A DNA stretch of 64,000 bases, taken from positions 186,001 through 250,000 of the forward strand of contig NZ_JAHXPQ010000003.1 of NCBI RefSeq assembly GCF_019391655.1, read 5' to 3'. Made by a program: the position numbers and the translations under genes. Source of the DNA: Mucilaginibacter rivuli. GTDB lineage: Bacteria; Bacteroidota; Bacteroidia; Sphingobacteriales; Sphingobacteriaceae. Shown here piece after piece: positions 54,596 to 63,563 of the stretch (within the stretch, counting starts at the first letter, position 1; every line of letters starts with the position of its first letter). The notes under the pieces were generated by a model. That model was not told the origin of the DNA and searched no databases. It worked only from the letters and a program-made list of their open reading frames with translations.

Positions 54596-54632
54596 AACAG
54601 GGTGGTACGAATTTATTTAGTATCTTAACCTA

Positions 54633-55781
54633 ATGAAAAAATCGCTACTGCTTTTGCCCCTCCTGTTTTGCTTAACTGCAAAAGCCCAGCTATTGGTTGA
54701 TACCCACAATGATGTGATATCAAACCAACTCATCACCAAATTTGACCTTGGTAAATTACAAAACAGTGGCAATTTTGATTTGGTGAGGGCAAAAGCCGGT
54801 GGCCTTAACGCACAGGTATTTTCAATATGGTGTGGCGAGCAATATGGTACAGGCACGGCATATAAGATGGCTAATCGCGAAATCGATTCGCTTTACGCGC
54901 TCATTAAACGTTATCCTAAACAAATAACATTGGTACACAACGCCGCCCAGCTTAAACAGGCGGTAAACAAGCACCGGCTTGCCGCGATGATAGGCGTTGA
55001 AGGCGGGCACATGATAGAAGGGCGAATGGATTACATAGATTCGCTGACCAAACGGGGCATGCGTTACCTTACCCTCACCTGGAACAACAGTACCGCATGG
55101 GCAACATCCGCCCGGGATGAAACGCGCAATACAGATACCACAAAGCATCTTGGCCTTACCGCTTACGGCAAACAAATTGTGCGCCACCTCAATGAGCTTG
55201 GCGTGATGATAGATGTATCGCACGTGGGCGAAAAAACTTTTTACGATGTAATAGCCACATCTAAAAAACCCATCATCGCATCGCATAGCTGCGTGTACAG
55301 CCTGGCACCTAACCGGCGTAATTTAAAGGATGCACAATTAAAAGCTATCGCCAAAAACGGGGGTGTTGTTTTTATAAATTTTTACAGCGCATTTATTGAT
55401 AGCACATTTGATAAAAAAGACAACATTTTTCTGCGTAAGCATATAAAAGAGAGGGATTCTCTTTTTACCATATATCATGATGAAACGCTGGCCAACATCA
55501 GGCTGAACAATATCTATAAATCGGAAACCGACCCTATGCGACCACCATTAAGCCTGTTGGTTAAACATATTGATTACATAGTTAAGCTGATAGGTATTGA
55601 CCATGTAGGCATCGGATCTGATTTTGATGGTTCAGAATCGTACCCTTTAGGAATGGACAGCGTTGCCGATTATCCAAAACTATTTAACGCTTTGCGCAAA
55701 ATTGGTTATACCGAGGTTGCCATCAATAAAATAAAAGGCGGCAATTTTTTACGGGTGCTGTTGGCTAATACGGGTAAATAA
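54633..55781 (+). CDS. Membrane dipeptidase (peptidase M19)
   Basis: 382 residues with a signal peptide (LLLLPLLFCLTAKAQ). Zinc site: VDTHNDVI with the H-x-D, E in GVEGGHMIE, and two His in MIDVSHVG and ASHSCVYSLAPNRRN; GIGSDFDGSE follows. M19 enzymes split dipeptides, including D-amino-acid ones. Probably periplasmic, taking part in peptide scavenging. Confidence 0.92.
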   Translation: MKKSLLLLPLLFCLTAKAQLLVDTHNDVISNQLITKFDLGKLQNSGNFDLVRAKAGGLNAQVFSIWCGEQYGTGTAYKMANREIDSLYALIKRYPKQITLVHNAAQLKQAVNKHRLAAMIGVEGGHMIEGRMDYIDSLTKRGMRYLTLTWNNSTAWATSARDETRNTDTTKHLGLTAYGKQIVRHLNELGVMIDVSHVGEKTFYDVIATSKKPIIASHSCVYSLAPNRRNLKDAQLKAIAKNGGVVFINFYSAFIDSTFDKKDNIFLRKHIKERDSLFTIYHDETLANIRLNNIYKSETDPMRPPLSLLVKHIDYIVKLIGIDHVGIGSDFDGSESYPLGMDSVADYPKLFNALRKIGYTEVAINKIKGGNFLRVLLANTGK

Positions 55782-55795
55782 ACCGGCGAGGCCTA

Positions 55796-56167
55796 TCACC
55801 ACTTTTTAAATATCACAAATACAGCAAGTACAATAAGGCCAAACCCTGCAAAGTGGTTCCAGCCCAATCGCTCATTCTTAAAAAAAAGCACACTAAATAT
55901 CATAAACACAGTTAAGGTAATTGCCTCTTGTATGGTTTTTAGCTGCACCAGCGTAAAGGGGCCACCATCGCCTTTAAAGCCTGCTTTGTTTGCAGGCACC
56001 TGGAATACATATTCAAAAAATGCGAGGCCCCAGCTTATCAGTATAACTGTAAACAGCCCCATGCTTTTACCCCAGCTATACTCCTTAAATTTGAGGTGCC
56101 CGTACCAGGCAAACGTCATAAAAGTATTTGATATGATCAGGAAGATAATGGTTTTCAATCCACGCAT
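55796..56167 (-). CDS. DUF486 small membrane protein
   Basis: 123 residues with four membrane helices (~5-25, ~32-50, ~78-95, ~102-118) and the conserved FEYVFQVPANKAG loop after helix two. Fold related to small multidrug resistance/DMT transporters; function unknown. It begins 3 nt after the SRPBCC gene on the same strand. Confidence 0.85.
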   Translation of the reverse strand: MRGLKTIIFLIISNTFMTFAWYGHLKFKEYSWGKSMGLFTVILISWGLAFFEYVFQVPANKAGFKGDGGPFTLVQLKTIQEAITLTVFMIFSVLFFKNERLGWNHFAGFGLIVLAVFVIFKKW

Positions 56168-56170
56168 GTG

Positions 56171-56665
56171 TTATGTTGTTGTTTGAGATAAATATTGGTC
56201 TGTTACGTTTTGCCCGGATTCAGCTGTGGTTTTTATGATCTCATTACGCTTAACCAGCAATTTTTCCATATAGCGGGTTAAAAATAATTGATTTGCAAGT
56301 ATACCCAGCCAACCCAAAGGCGATTCAAAGTTAAAAATATCGGTCATCAATGTTTGGCCATGTTCTGCCGGAATAAAGTAATGCTCGTGCTTAAACGCTT
56401 TAAAAGCGCCGCTAACCATCTCATCTACAAATAGAACAGGCCGGTCCATCCTTGTTATTTTTGAGGTTAAAGTTTGCCATACAAAAAAGTGCCTGGCGCG
56501 CCAGCTTACGGTTTCATTCAATTCAATTAAGCCGCTGGTACGCCCTGCTACTGCACGCTCGCCGGTATGCCGTGTTGATGCCACATGCATATCTATGCTT
56601 CTGGACAGATCGAAACAAACCCCGACAGGTGCGTTTATCAATGTTTCTATACGGATAACGGGCAT
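56171..56665 (-). CDS. SRPBCC (START-like) ligand-binding protein
   Basis: 164 residues from the Met at 56665 (MPVIRIETLINAPVGVCFDL). The opening strand, FDLSRSIDMH, RHFFVWQTLTSKI and the later HEHYFIPAEHGQTLMTDIF fit the SRPBCC hydrophobic-pocket fold. It is often annotated as a cell-division inhibitor in this phylum, without proof. Co-transcribed with DUF486. Confidence 0.82.
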   Translation of the reverse strand: MPVIRIETLINAPVGVCFDLSRSIDMHVASTRHTGERAVAGRTSGLIELNETVSWRARHFFVWQTLTSKITRMDRPVLFVDEMVSGAFKAFKHEHYFIPAEHGQTLMTDIFNFESPLGWLGILANQLFLTRYMEKLLVKRNEIIKTTAESGQNVTDQYLSQTTT

Positions 56666-56711
56666 GGCTTTCTTTTTATGTACCGCGGCTAAATTAAAAA
56701 ATAACAAGGTT

Positions 56712-56748
56712 TAAAAACAAAAAAGCTCCCCGGTATGCCGGGAAGCTT
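56712..56748 (-). terminator. Terminator of the DUF1573 gene
   Basis: On the plus strand AAGCTCCCCGG (56723-56733) and CCGGGAAGCTT (56737-56747) are complementary with one mismatch; the A-run at 56713-56724 gives T residues on the minus strand. Confidence 0.78.
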
Positions 56749-56774
56749 AAAATACTTTACAAATTAGTTTTTAC

Positions 56775-57191
56775 TTATTTACTGCCATTGGTGCTTGCCG
56801 GAGCCGCTGCCGCAGCAACAACCTCGCCCGATATTACCAATACCTTTTGTGGTGTTTTGGCATTTGATGTTACTACAATGCTTTTGTTAAACACACCCGG
56901 CACCGCAGCGTTGTAAGTAATTTTGATAGTACCTTTATCACCTTTTTTAATCGGGGTTTTGGTATAGTCAGCAATTGTACAACCACATGTTGGCCTAACT
57001 TCGGTTAGTATCAATGGCTCTTCGCCAATGTTTGTAAACTCAAAATTGGTAGTAACAGGTTTAGCCTGAGGTACTTTACCAAAATCATACTTCTCCGAAG
57101 CAAATTTAAATTCAGATTTTGTATCAGTTTGTGCAGAAGCAGTAATTGTAAAACCTAAAATTACCGCACATAAAATCATTAATTTTTTCAT
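56775..57191 (-). CDS. DUF1573 exported protein
   Basis: 138 residues with signal peptide ending ITASAQ. Ig-like DUF1573 domain: KYDFGKVPQAKPVTTNFEFTN, GEEPLILTEVRPTCGCTI with the C-G-C pair, then KGDKGTIKITYN and KVLVISGEV. The tail is Ala-rich. A common periplasmic protein in Bacteroidota with unknown role. Its promoter contains a 25-bp tandem duplication. Confidence 0.9.
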   Translation of the reverse strand: MKKLMILCAVILGFTITASAQTDTKSEFKFASEKYDFGKVPQAKPVTTNFEFTNIGEEPLILTEVRPTCGCTIADYTKTPIKKGDKGTIKITYNAAVPGVFNKSIVVTSNAKTPQKVLVISGEVVAAAAAPASTNGSK

Positions 57192-57210
57192 ATTCTTGTG
57201 TTGTGTATTA

Positions 57211-57218
57211 CAAATATA
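57211..57218 (-). promoter_or_regulatory. -7 element of the DUF1573 promoter
   Basis: On the minus strand TATATTTG matches TAnnTTTG exactly, 20 nt before the start. TTG on the minus strand at 57235-57237 could be the -33, spacing 16 nt. Confidence 0.6.
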
Positions 57219-57265
57219 AGTAATTATTCAATATCAATTAATAAGTAATTATTCAATATCAATTA
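57216..57265. repeat. Perfect 25-bp tandem duplication
   Basis: 57216-57240 and 57241-57265 are identical, beginning ATAAGTAATTATTCAATATC. The unit carries the candidate -33 element of the DUF1573 promoter. Confidence 0.92.
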
Positions 57266-57325
57266 AACTATAAAAAAATGTAATGGTTTAGTTGATAAGT
57301 ATAATGTTAGCAAAATAGAATTTTA

Positions 57326-57333
57326 TATTTTTG
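57326..57333 (+). promoter_or_regulatory. -7 element before the E1 dehydrogenase gene
   Basis: TATTTTTG matches TAnnTTTG, 20 nt before the ATG; no clear -33. Confidence 0.5.
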
Positions 57334-57353
57334 CTGAATAAACCAAATTTTAT

Positions 57354-59786
57354 ATGCCGGATACTGGGTTTAACGCTACCGACGATATTGATGTTTCGCA
57401 ATTAAGCTTTGACGCTTTTAAGGCCCTGGTAATTAATGATTACCGGATAGCTTATGAAAGCCGACAGGCCAGCCTGATAGGGCGCCGCGAAGTGCTTACC
57501 GGCAAAGCCAAGTTTGGCATATTTGGCGATGGCAAAGAAGTAGCGCAACTGGCTATGGCCAAGGCATTTCGCAAAGGCGACTGGCGCGCGGGCTATTACC
57601 GCGACCAAACTTTTATGTTTGCTACCGGCATGAGCAACTTAAAGGAGTTTTTTGCCCAGTTATACGCCATCCCCGATGTTGAAAAAGACCCCGCATCTGC
57701 CGGAAGGCAAATGAACTGCCACTTTGCTACACGTACTATTGACGAGAATGGCGAATGGTACGACCTGACACAGACGATGAACTGTGCATCGGATATATCA
57801 ACCACGGGCGGGCACATGCCACGTTTGCTGGGGCTGGCATACGCGTCAAAACTATACCGCCAAAACAAAGAGCTTGCCTACCTTGATAAATTTTCGGTTA
57901 GCGGTAACGAGGTTGCTTTTGGTACCATAGGCAATGCATCAACAACCGAAGGCTTGTTTTTTGAGGCATTTAACGCGGCTGGCGTTTTACAGGTACCTAT
58001 GGCTATTTCCATTTGGGATGATGCTTATGGCATATCTGTACCGGCAAAATACCAAACTACAAAAGAAGATATATCCGAAATATTAAAAGGCTTTCAGCGC
58101 GAAGAGGGTACTAACGGGTACGAGATATTTAAAGTACGCGGCTGGGATTATGTTGGCCTGTGCGAAACTTACGAAAACGCTATTAAAGTGTGCCGCGAAG
58201 AGCATGTACCTGTATTGATACACGTTACCGAGATGACGCAGCCGCAAGGGCACTCCACCTCCGGATCGCATGAGCGTTACAAATCAAAAGAGCGATTGGC
58301 ATGGGAAGATGAGCACGACTGCCTTGTACAAATGCGCAAATGGATGCTCGAAACAGCCATAGCCACCGGCCCCGAATTGGATGAACTTGAGGAGGTTGCC
58401 AAAAAGTATGTACGTGAGTGCCAGCGCGAAGTATGGGGTACACTGGATAAAAGCATTAAAGCAGAACTGAATGATGCCGCTGTACTGATAGAAGATATCG
58501 CGGCAACATCATTAGCTGGCGAACAATTGCTCGAAATTGCTGCTAAACTAAAGGCAGAGGTTGACCCGGGCAGGCATAATGTAATGGCTGCTGCCCGTAA
58601 AACATTATTGCTTACGGTAAATGAAGCATCAGACCAGCGCTTTGCTTTGCTGGACTGGCTAAAACAGGAGAACGCGAAAAATAAAGAACGATATAATTCG
58701 AAACTATTTAGCGAAACACATTATACTCCGCTGAATGTACCGGTTAGCCCGGCCAATTATGATGAGGCTGCCCGTTTGATAGATGGCCGTGAGATACTTA
58801 ATGCTTGCTTTGAAGAAAACTTTAACCGCGATAAAAGTATAGTTGCCTTTGGTGAAGATGTTGGCGCTATTGGCGATGTTAACCAGGGCTTTGCAGGCTT
58901 ACAACTAAAATTTGGCGATCTGCGCATTACCGATACCGGGATACGTGAAGCAACCATTATTGGCCAGGGAATGGGCTTAGCCATGCGTGGCCTCCGCCCT
59001 ATTGCCGAAATACAATACCTGGATTACCTGATGTACGCCATGAACGTGCTGAGCGATGACCTGGCAAGCTTAAGCTACCGTACTTACGCGGGGCAAAAGG
59101 CGCCGCTTATTATTCGTACCCGTGGCCACAGGCTCGAAGGGATATGGCACTCAGGCTCGCCCCTGGGCTTTATATTGAACGCTTTGCGCGGGCTATATAT
59201 TTGCGTACCCCGAAACATGACTCAGGCTGCAGGGCTTTATAATACCCTTTTACGCGGTGATGAGCCTGCCCTTGTTATTGAGTGCCTTAACGGGTACCGT
59301 TTAAAAGAAAAACTCCCAACTAACGTAGGTGATTTTACTGTACCGCTTGGCAAGGCCGAAATATTACGCCAAGGCAGTGATGTAACCATCGTATCATACG
59401 GTTCAACATTGCGTATTGTTGAGGAAGCAGCTGCTGCTTTAGAGGCCACAGGCATCTGCATCGAGATCATCGATCCGCAAACATTATATCCTTTTGATAC
59501 TGAGCATATTTGCGCTGCTTCGTTAAAGAAAACAAACAAGCTCCTTATTGTTGATGAGGATGTTCCCGGAGGCGCTTCGGCATACATACTGCAACATATT
59601 GTTGAAGAACAGAACGGATATTACAGCCTGGATAGCCAGCCACGTACCCTAACTGCCAAGCAACACCGCCCTGCTTATGGGTCGGATGGGGATTACTTCA
59701 GCAAACCATCGCACGAAGATATTGTTGAGGCTGTTTATGGTATGATGAGCGAAAGCAACCCGGTTAAGTATCCGCCGATATATTGA
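57354..59786 (+). CDS. Fused E1 alpha-beta 2-oxoacid dehydrogenase
   Basis: 810 residues. The first ~400 form the alpha part: RREVLTGKAKFGIFGDGKEVAQLA, the TPP-binding region with GNEVAFGTIGNASTTEGLFFEAFNAA and IWDDAYGISV, and HSTSGSHERYKSKER. The second ~330 form the beta part: VAFGEDVGAIGDVNQGFAGLQLKFG, YLDYLMYAMNVLSDDLASLSYR and VDEDVPGGASAYI. Most likely branched-chain ketoacid dehydrogenase E1. The two subunits are in one chain, as in several Bacteroidota. E2 and E3 genes are not adjacent. Confidence 0.88.
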   Translation: MPDTGFNATDDIDVSQLSFDAFKALVINDYRIAYESRQASLIGRREVLTGKAKFGIFGDGKEVAQLAMAKAFRKGDWRAGYYRDQTFMFATGMSNLKEFFAQLYAIPDVEKDPASAGRQMNCHFATRTIDENGEWYDLTQTMNCASDISTTGGHMPRLLGLAYASKLYRQNKELAYLDKFSVSGNEVAFGTIGNASTTEGLFFEAFNAAGVLQVPMAISIWDDAYGISVPAKYQTTKEDISEILKGFQREEGTNGYEIFKVRGWDYVGLCETYENAIKVCREEHVPVLIHVTEMTQPQGHSTSGSHERYKSKERLAWEDEHDCLVQMRKWMLETAIATGPELDELEEVAKKYVRECQREVWGTLDKSIKAELNDAAVLIEDIAATSLAGEQLLEIAAKLKAEVDPGRHNVMAAARKTLLLTVNEASDQRFALLDWLKQENAKNKERYNSKLFSETHYTPLNVPVSPANYDEAARLIDGREILNACFEENFNRDKSIVAFGEDVGAIGDVNQGFAGLQLKFGDLRITDTGIREATIIGQGMGLAMRGLRPIAEIQYLDYLMYAMNVLSDDLASLSYRTYAGQKAPLIIRTRGHRLEGIWHSGSPLGFILNALRGLYICVPRNMTQAAGLYNTLLRGDEPALVIECLNGYRLKEKLPTNVGDFTVPLGKAEILRQGSDVTIVSYGSTLRIVEEAAAALEATGICIEIIDPQTLYPFDTEHICAASLKKTNKLLIVDEDVPGGASAYILQHIVEEQNGYYSLDSQPRTLTAKQHRPAYGSDGDYFSKPSHEDIVEAVYGMMSESNPVKYPPIY

Positions 59787-59829
59787 TATCCGGAAAACAA
59801 TTTTAACTGCTTATATCTTTTAAGCACGG

Positions 59830-59864
59830 TTATACTGTATTTTTAAAAAGAGATAACAGTATAA
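59830..59864. promoter_or_regulatory. Inverted repeat before the response-regulator gene
   Basis: TTATACTGT (59830-59838) and ACAGTATAA (59856-59864) are perfect complements with 17 nt between, 24 nt before the ATG. It may be an operator or a leader hairpin. Confidence 0.5.
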
Positions 59865-59888
59865 AACTGTGTTTTTACAAATTACCCA

Positions 59889-60575
59889 ATGGCTATATTA
59901 TTAGTTGAGGATGAGCCCAATATTGTATCGGCCATAAAGCGTGGCCTTGCCGATTTTGGCTTTGAAATAAGCGTTGCTACCGATGGGCTGACAGCGTTGC
60001 AAATGGCAACCGACCATAAGTTTGACCTTATTATATTGGATGTGATGCTGCCATCGATGGATGGGATACAGCTATGCCGCCATATCCGCGAAAGCGATGC
60101 CCTCATCCCTATACTGATGCTTACCGCGCTCGACTCGACAGAGAACATTGTAACCGGCCTTAACAGTGGTGCGGATGATTACATGGTTAAACCTTTTAAA
60201 ATGGCTGAGCTTGCGGCACGTTTAAAAACACTACTACGCCGTGCCGGGGGCAATACCACAATACAAAATAAAAACACCTACCGCATTGCCGACCTGGAAC
60301 TGGATGCCGATGCTAAAATAGCCAGCATAAACCAGGTGCCCCTAAACCTTACCGCTACCGAATACCGCTTATTAGAACATTTTATAAAAAACCAGCGCAA
60401 GGTATTATCGCGCATACAATTATTGGAAAGTGTTTGGGATATTGATTTTAACCTGGGCACCAACGTGGTTGATGTATACATTAATTACCTGCGTAAAAAA
60501 TTGGATAAGCAAAACCCCGGTAAATATATCCAAACTGTTTTTGGGATGGGTTATATGATGAAAGAGGGCGACTAA
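59889..60575 (+). CDS. OmpR-family response regulator
   Basis: 228 residues. Receiver domain with EDEPN (7-11), D in LIILDVMLPSMDG (~D51), and K in YMVKPFKMAEL; winged-helix domain with TATEYRLLEHFIKNQRKVLSR and FGMGYMM. The kinase gene begins at the next base after the stop. Likely targets are the stress protein and bestrophin genes downstream (tandem repeats at 61918). Confidence 0.93.
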   Translation: MAILLVEDEPNIVSAIKRGLADFGFEISVATDGLTALQMATDHKFDLIILDVMLPSMDGIQLCRHIRESDALIPILMLTALDSTENIVTGLNSGADDYMVKPFKMAELAARLKTLLRRAGGNTTIQNKNTYRIADLELDADAKIASINQVPLNLTATEYRLLEHFIKNQRKVLSRIQLLESVWDIDFNLGTNVVDVYINYLRKKLDKQNPGKYIQTVFGMGYMMKEGD

Positions 60576-61919
60576 ATGAAAATTCAAACTAAAATAACCT
60601 TACTCTTTTTAGCCCTTTCAATAGCTATATTACTATTGCTCAATGCTTTCATTTTTTACTTTGAATACCAGTTTAACTACCAGGATTTTTACAAGCGCCT
60701 GCAAGCCCGTGTAAACCTGGCTGCGCAAATAAGGCTACAGCCCGGCGAAAAAAGCGATGCCTACCAGGAGGTGCGGAACAAGTACCTCGAAAAGTTAGAA
60801 GCCGAAAAAGAGCAAATATTTAAGGCAGACTCATCGGGGAAGTTTGCTAACCACGGTTTACCAATTGAGTTTTTTAACAGCATAATAGCCACCGGAAATG
60901 ACACCTATAAACAGGGTAACCAGTTTTTTGCCGGAAAATTAGTAAGCATAGGCAAGCAAAAGTATTTGGTTATTGTTTCGGCCTCCAATCCTTCGGGGCT
61001 ACAGGAAATACAGGAGCTAAAGAAAATACTGGTGCTTGGGTTTTTCGGTTCGCTTATCGTGGTGTTTTTTGCAGGTAAATTGTTCTCGTACTATACCTTT
61101 ATCCCTGTGCGTAAGCTCACCGATAAGGTAAAGAGTATTACATCAAATAACCTGCACCTGCGCCTGGAGCCTTTAGGGAAAGATGAGATAGCGGAGTTAT
61201 CCAACACCTTTAATGATATGCTTAACCGGCTTGAAACGGCCTTTGAAACACAAAATAATTTTGTGAGCAATGCCTCGCACGAGCTACGTACCCCTCTCAC
61301 CATTATCAACAGCGAGGTAGAGATAGCTTTAAAACGTGGGGTTGCCGATATTAGCTTATTGAACACCATACATGCCGAAAGCGATAAACTGACACAGATA
61401 CTAAACAGCCTGTTGTTATTGGCCCAGTCGGGCTATGATGGCAAAAAGCAAAGCTGGCAAAAGATCAGGATTGACGAATTGATATGGACGGCTGTTGAAT
61501 CGGTTAAAAAAATACATCCCGAAAGTAACATCAAAGTTGATTTTTCGGCTTTGCCCGATAATGATGAAGCTTTAAACATCCTGGGTAACGGTAATTTATT
61601 AAACCTCGCGATAAGCAACATTATCAATAACTCCTGCAAATACTCGCAAAACAAACTGGTGGTTATCAAGCTGTCCGTTCAAAATAAAAGTGTGGTTATT
61701 GCTATTACCGATAAAGGCATTGGCATACCAACTACCGAGCTACAGCATATCTTCGAGCCCTTCTTTCGTGCATCAAACACACACGATTATAACGGGCATG
61801 GCGTAGGTTTGCCTTTAGCGCTAAATATCATCCGCTTACACAAAGGCTCTATCGGTATCCGCTCCGAAGTTAATATCGGTACCGAGATACAGGTATTCCT
61901 GCCTTCGGCGGCAGTGTAA
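60576..61919 (+). CDS. Sensor histidine kinase with HAMP domain
   Basis: 447 residues. First helix LLFLALSIAILLLLNAFIFYF, a ~120-residue periplasmic sensor, second helix (VLGFFGSLIVVFFAGKLFSYY), HAMP (~177-228) with YYTFIPVRKLTDKVK, H-box SNASHELRTPLTII, N-box ISNIINNSCKYSQN, and G-boxes ITDKGIGIP and YNGHGVGLPLALNII. It starts directly after the regulator. The signal is unknown. Confidence 0.93.
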   Translation: MKIQTKITLLFLALSIAILLLLNAFIFYFEYQFNYQDFYKRLQARVNLAAQIRLQPGEKSDAYQEVRNKYLEKLEAEKEQIFKADSSGKFANHGLPIEFFNSIIATGNDTYKQGNQFFAGKLVSIGKQKYLVIVSASNPSGLQEIQELKKILVLGFFGSLIVVFFAGKLFSYYTFIPVRKLTDKVKSITSNNLHLRLEPLGKDEIAELSNTFNDMLNRLETAFETQNNFVSNASHELRTPLTIINSEVEIALKRGVADISLLNTIHAESDKLTQILNSLLLLAQSGYDGKKQSWQKIRIDELIWTAVESVKKIHPESNIKVDFSALPDNDEALNILGNGNLLNLAISNIINNSCKYSQNKLVVIKLSVQNKSVVIAITDKGIGIPTTELQHIFEPFFRASNTHDYNGHGVGLPLALNIIRLHKGSIGIRSEVNIGTEIQVFLPSAAV

Positions 61920-61939
61920 ATTCTAATCAAATTCTAATA
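61918..61939 (+). promoter_or_regulatory. Tandem 11-bp repeats, candidate regulator binding site
   Basis: AAATTCTAATC (61918-61928) is followed without a gap by AAATTCTAATA (61929-61939). An 11-bp period is what OmpR-family dimers use. It overlaps the kinase stop codon and lies 33 nt before a TACTCTTG element (61971-61978), a 7/8 match to the -7 consensus, and 80 nt before the stress-protein start. Confidence 0.5.
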
Positions 61940-62018
61940 ACTCTCTTATAGGTTACTAATTATTGGGCGCTACTCTTGTATCAAACAAAAGCAGTTCAAC
62001 ATAAAATAATTAATAACC

Positions 62019-62525
62019 ATGAAAACTATCCTCATTCCAACAGATTTTAAACCGGAGTCGCTTAATTGTATTGCCGAGCTTGTAAAAAAGGTTTATCCCG
62101 AAAAGCTGAATATCATTATGGTACATCTGTTAAAGATAACCGACTCTGAGCAGGAGTTACTTATGCTGGCAAGGCGCTCAACTGAATACAATTATATCTC
62201 GCCGGGGTTTTACAAGGCATACGTTCAGGCAAAAAACAATTATGCAGACAGGATAAATAAGATCAGCATCGAGTTCTTTTTCGGCAGTACCGTTGCTGCA
62301 TTCAGAAACTTCTTAGATGCCCACCAGGTTGATTCGATCGTTTTATTAGACGATTACCAGTACGAAAGCATCAGTAAAGACAGCGTTGACCCTTTGGCAT
62401 TCATTAACCGCAGTAAAACGCACGTTATCCATTTGAATTGCAACCCGGCTATTCAATACACTTTACCAAAATTAAAACCTTCGGCAGTACCGGCCGATCT
62501 CGAATTATCTAACAGCATCGGTTAA
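62019..62525 (+). CDS. Universal stress protein-like (UspA fold)
   Basis: 168 residues. KTILIPTDFKPESLNCIAELV gives the first strand, nucleotide loop and helix; HLLKITDSEQELLM follows. The G-x2-G-x9-G(S/T) ATP motif is not visible, so ATP binding is doubtful. The C-terminal ~35 residues are unstructured. It follows the kinase by 99 nt and precedes the bestrophin gene by 15 nt, so is probably in the controlled unit. Confidence 0.75.
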   Translation: MKTILIPTDFKPESLNCIAELVKKVYPEKLNIIMVHLLKITDSEQELLMLARRSTEYNYISPGFYKAYVQAKNNYADRINKISIEFFFGSTVAAFRNFLDAHQVDSIVLLDDYQYESISKDSVDPLAFINRSKTHVIHLNCNPAIQYTLPKLKPSAVPADLELSNSIG

Positions 62526-62540
62526 TAAACTCAAAAGCTT

Positions 62541-63467
62541 ATGTTACTCAAAAAGAATATCCCCATTAGTTATGTGTTCGGCAAAATAAAGTTAGAGATC
62601 ACTTTATTAACTGTTTACTCAGTCGCGGTATACATTGCGCATACCTATTTCGGCTTCCCGGGAGTATCTATTCCCATTGCTGTGCCGGGCATTTTAGGTA
62701 CCATTATCTCATTGTTACTGGCATTTCGCTCAAACCAGGCGTATGACAGGTGGTGGGAGGCCCGTACCTTATGGGGTGCCATCGTTAACGATTCGCGCTC
62801 GTTTGCAAGGCAGGTATTAACTTTTGTAGATAACTCCTATGATCAGCTTGATAAAAGCGCGTTAAAAGAACGCATCATCAGGCGGCAAATGGCCTGGTGC
62901 TATAGCTTAAGCTGCCACCTGCGCAATCAGGATGCCCATAATTGTGTAGGCAAGTATATTACCGAAGATGAAAAGAAGCATATAGACCGCCAAAAGCATG
63001 TTCCCCTTGCATTAATGGAGCAGCATGGTAATGATTTGCGCCTGTTGTTACGCATGGGCTGGATAAGTGAATACCAGCAGGTTGCCATGGATGAAACGTT
63101 AACCCGTTTCTCCAACGCGATGGGTGGTTGCGAGCGTATTAAAAATACGGTGTTCCCGGTAACGTATAGCTTTTACGTTCATATACTGGTATTGCTTTTT
63201 GTGTTGATGCTGCCTTTCAGCCTGATAGAGTTATTCGGTGTGTTCCAGGTGCCTTTGGTAGTGGCAATTTCGTCATCTTTCTTTTTGATAGAAAAAATGG
63301 CTATACACCTGCAGGACCCTTTTGAGAACAAACCTACCGATACGCCCACTACGGCCATCAGCTTTAAAATTGAGCAGGACCTGAAGCAGCTGTTATCCGA
63401 AGAGCCGCCAAAAGAAGAAGCACAAACCAAGGTACAGAACCAAGGCATGATATATTACATTTTATAA
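62541..63467 (+). CDS. Bestrophin-family (UPF0187) anion channel
   Basis: 308 residues. Helices at ~15-45, ~47-65, ~210-235 and ~237-255; RSNQAYDRWWEARTLWGAIVNDSRSFARQ is the family signature, and PFENKPTDTPTTAISF matches the conserved acidic/Asp-Pro segment. Bacterial bestrophins are pentameric ion channels in the inner membrane. Co-transcribed with the stress protein; control by the upstream two-component system is inferred. Confidence 0.9.
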   Translation: MLLKKNIPISYVFGKIKLEITLLTVYSVAVYIAHTYFGFPGVSIPIAVPGILGTIISLLLAFRSNQAYDRWWEARTLWGAIVNDSRSFARQVLTFVDNSYDQLDKSALKERIIRRQMAWCYSLSCHLRNQDAHNCVGKYITEDEKKHIDRQKHVPLALMEQHGNDLRLLLRMGWISEYQQVAMDETLTRFSNAMGGCERIKNTVFPVTYSFYVHILVLLFVLMLPFSLIELFGVFQVPLVVAISSSFFLIEKMAIHLQDPFENKPTDTPTTAISFKIEQDLKQLLSEEPPKEEAQTKVQNQGMIYYIL

Positions 63468-63491
63468 TTTGTTAGCTTGTTTTAAACCGGG

Positions 63492-63517
63492 GCCCCGCAC
63501 TATTGCGGGGCTTTTTT
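63492..63517 (+). terminator. Terminator of the bestrophin gene
   Basis: Stem GCCCCGCA (63492-63499) with TGCGGGGC (63504-63511) and T-run, 24 nt after the stop. Confidence 0.88.
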
Positions 63518-63563
63518 AGTTTTATATTTATGGCTATTGTTATCTTTGGGCAATTACACAAGC

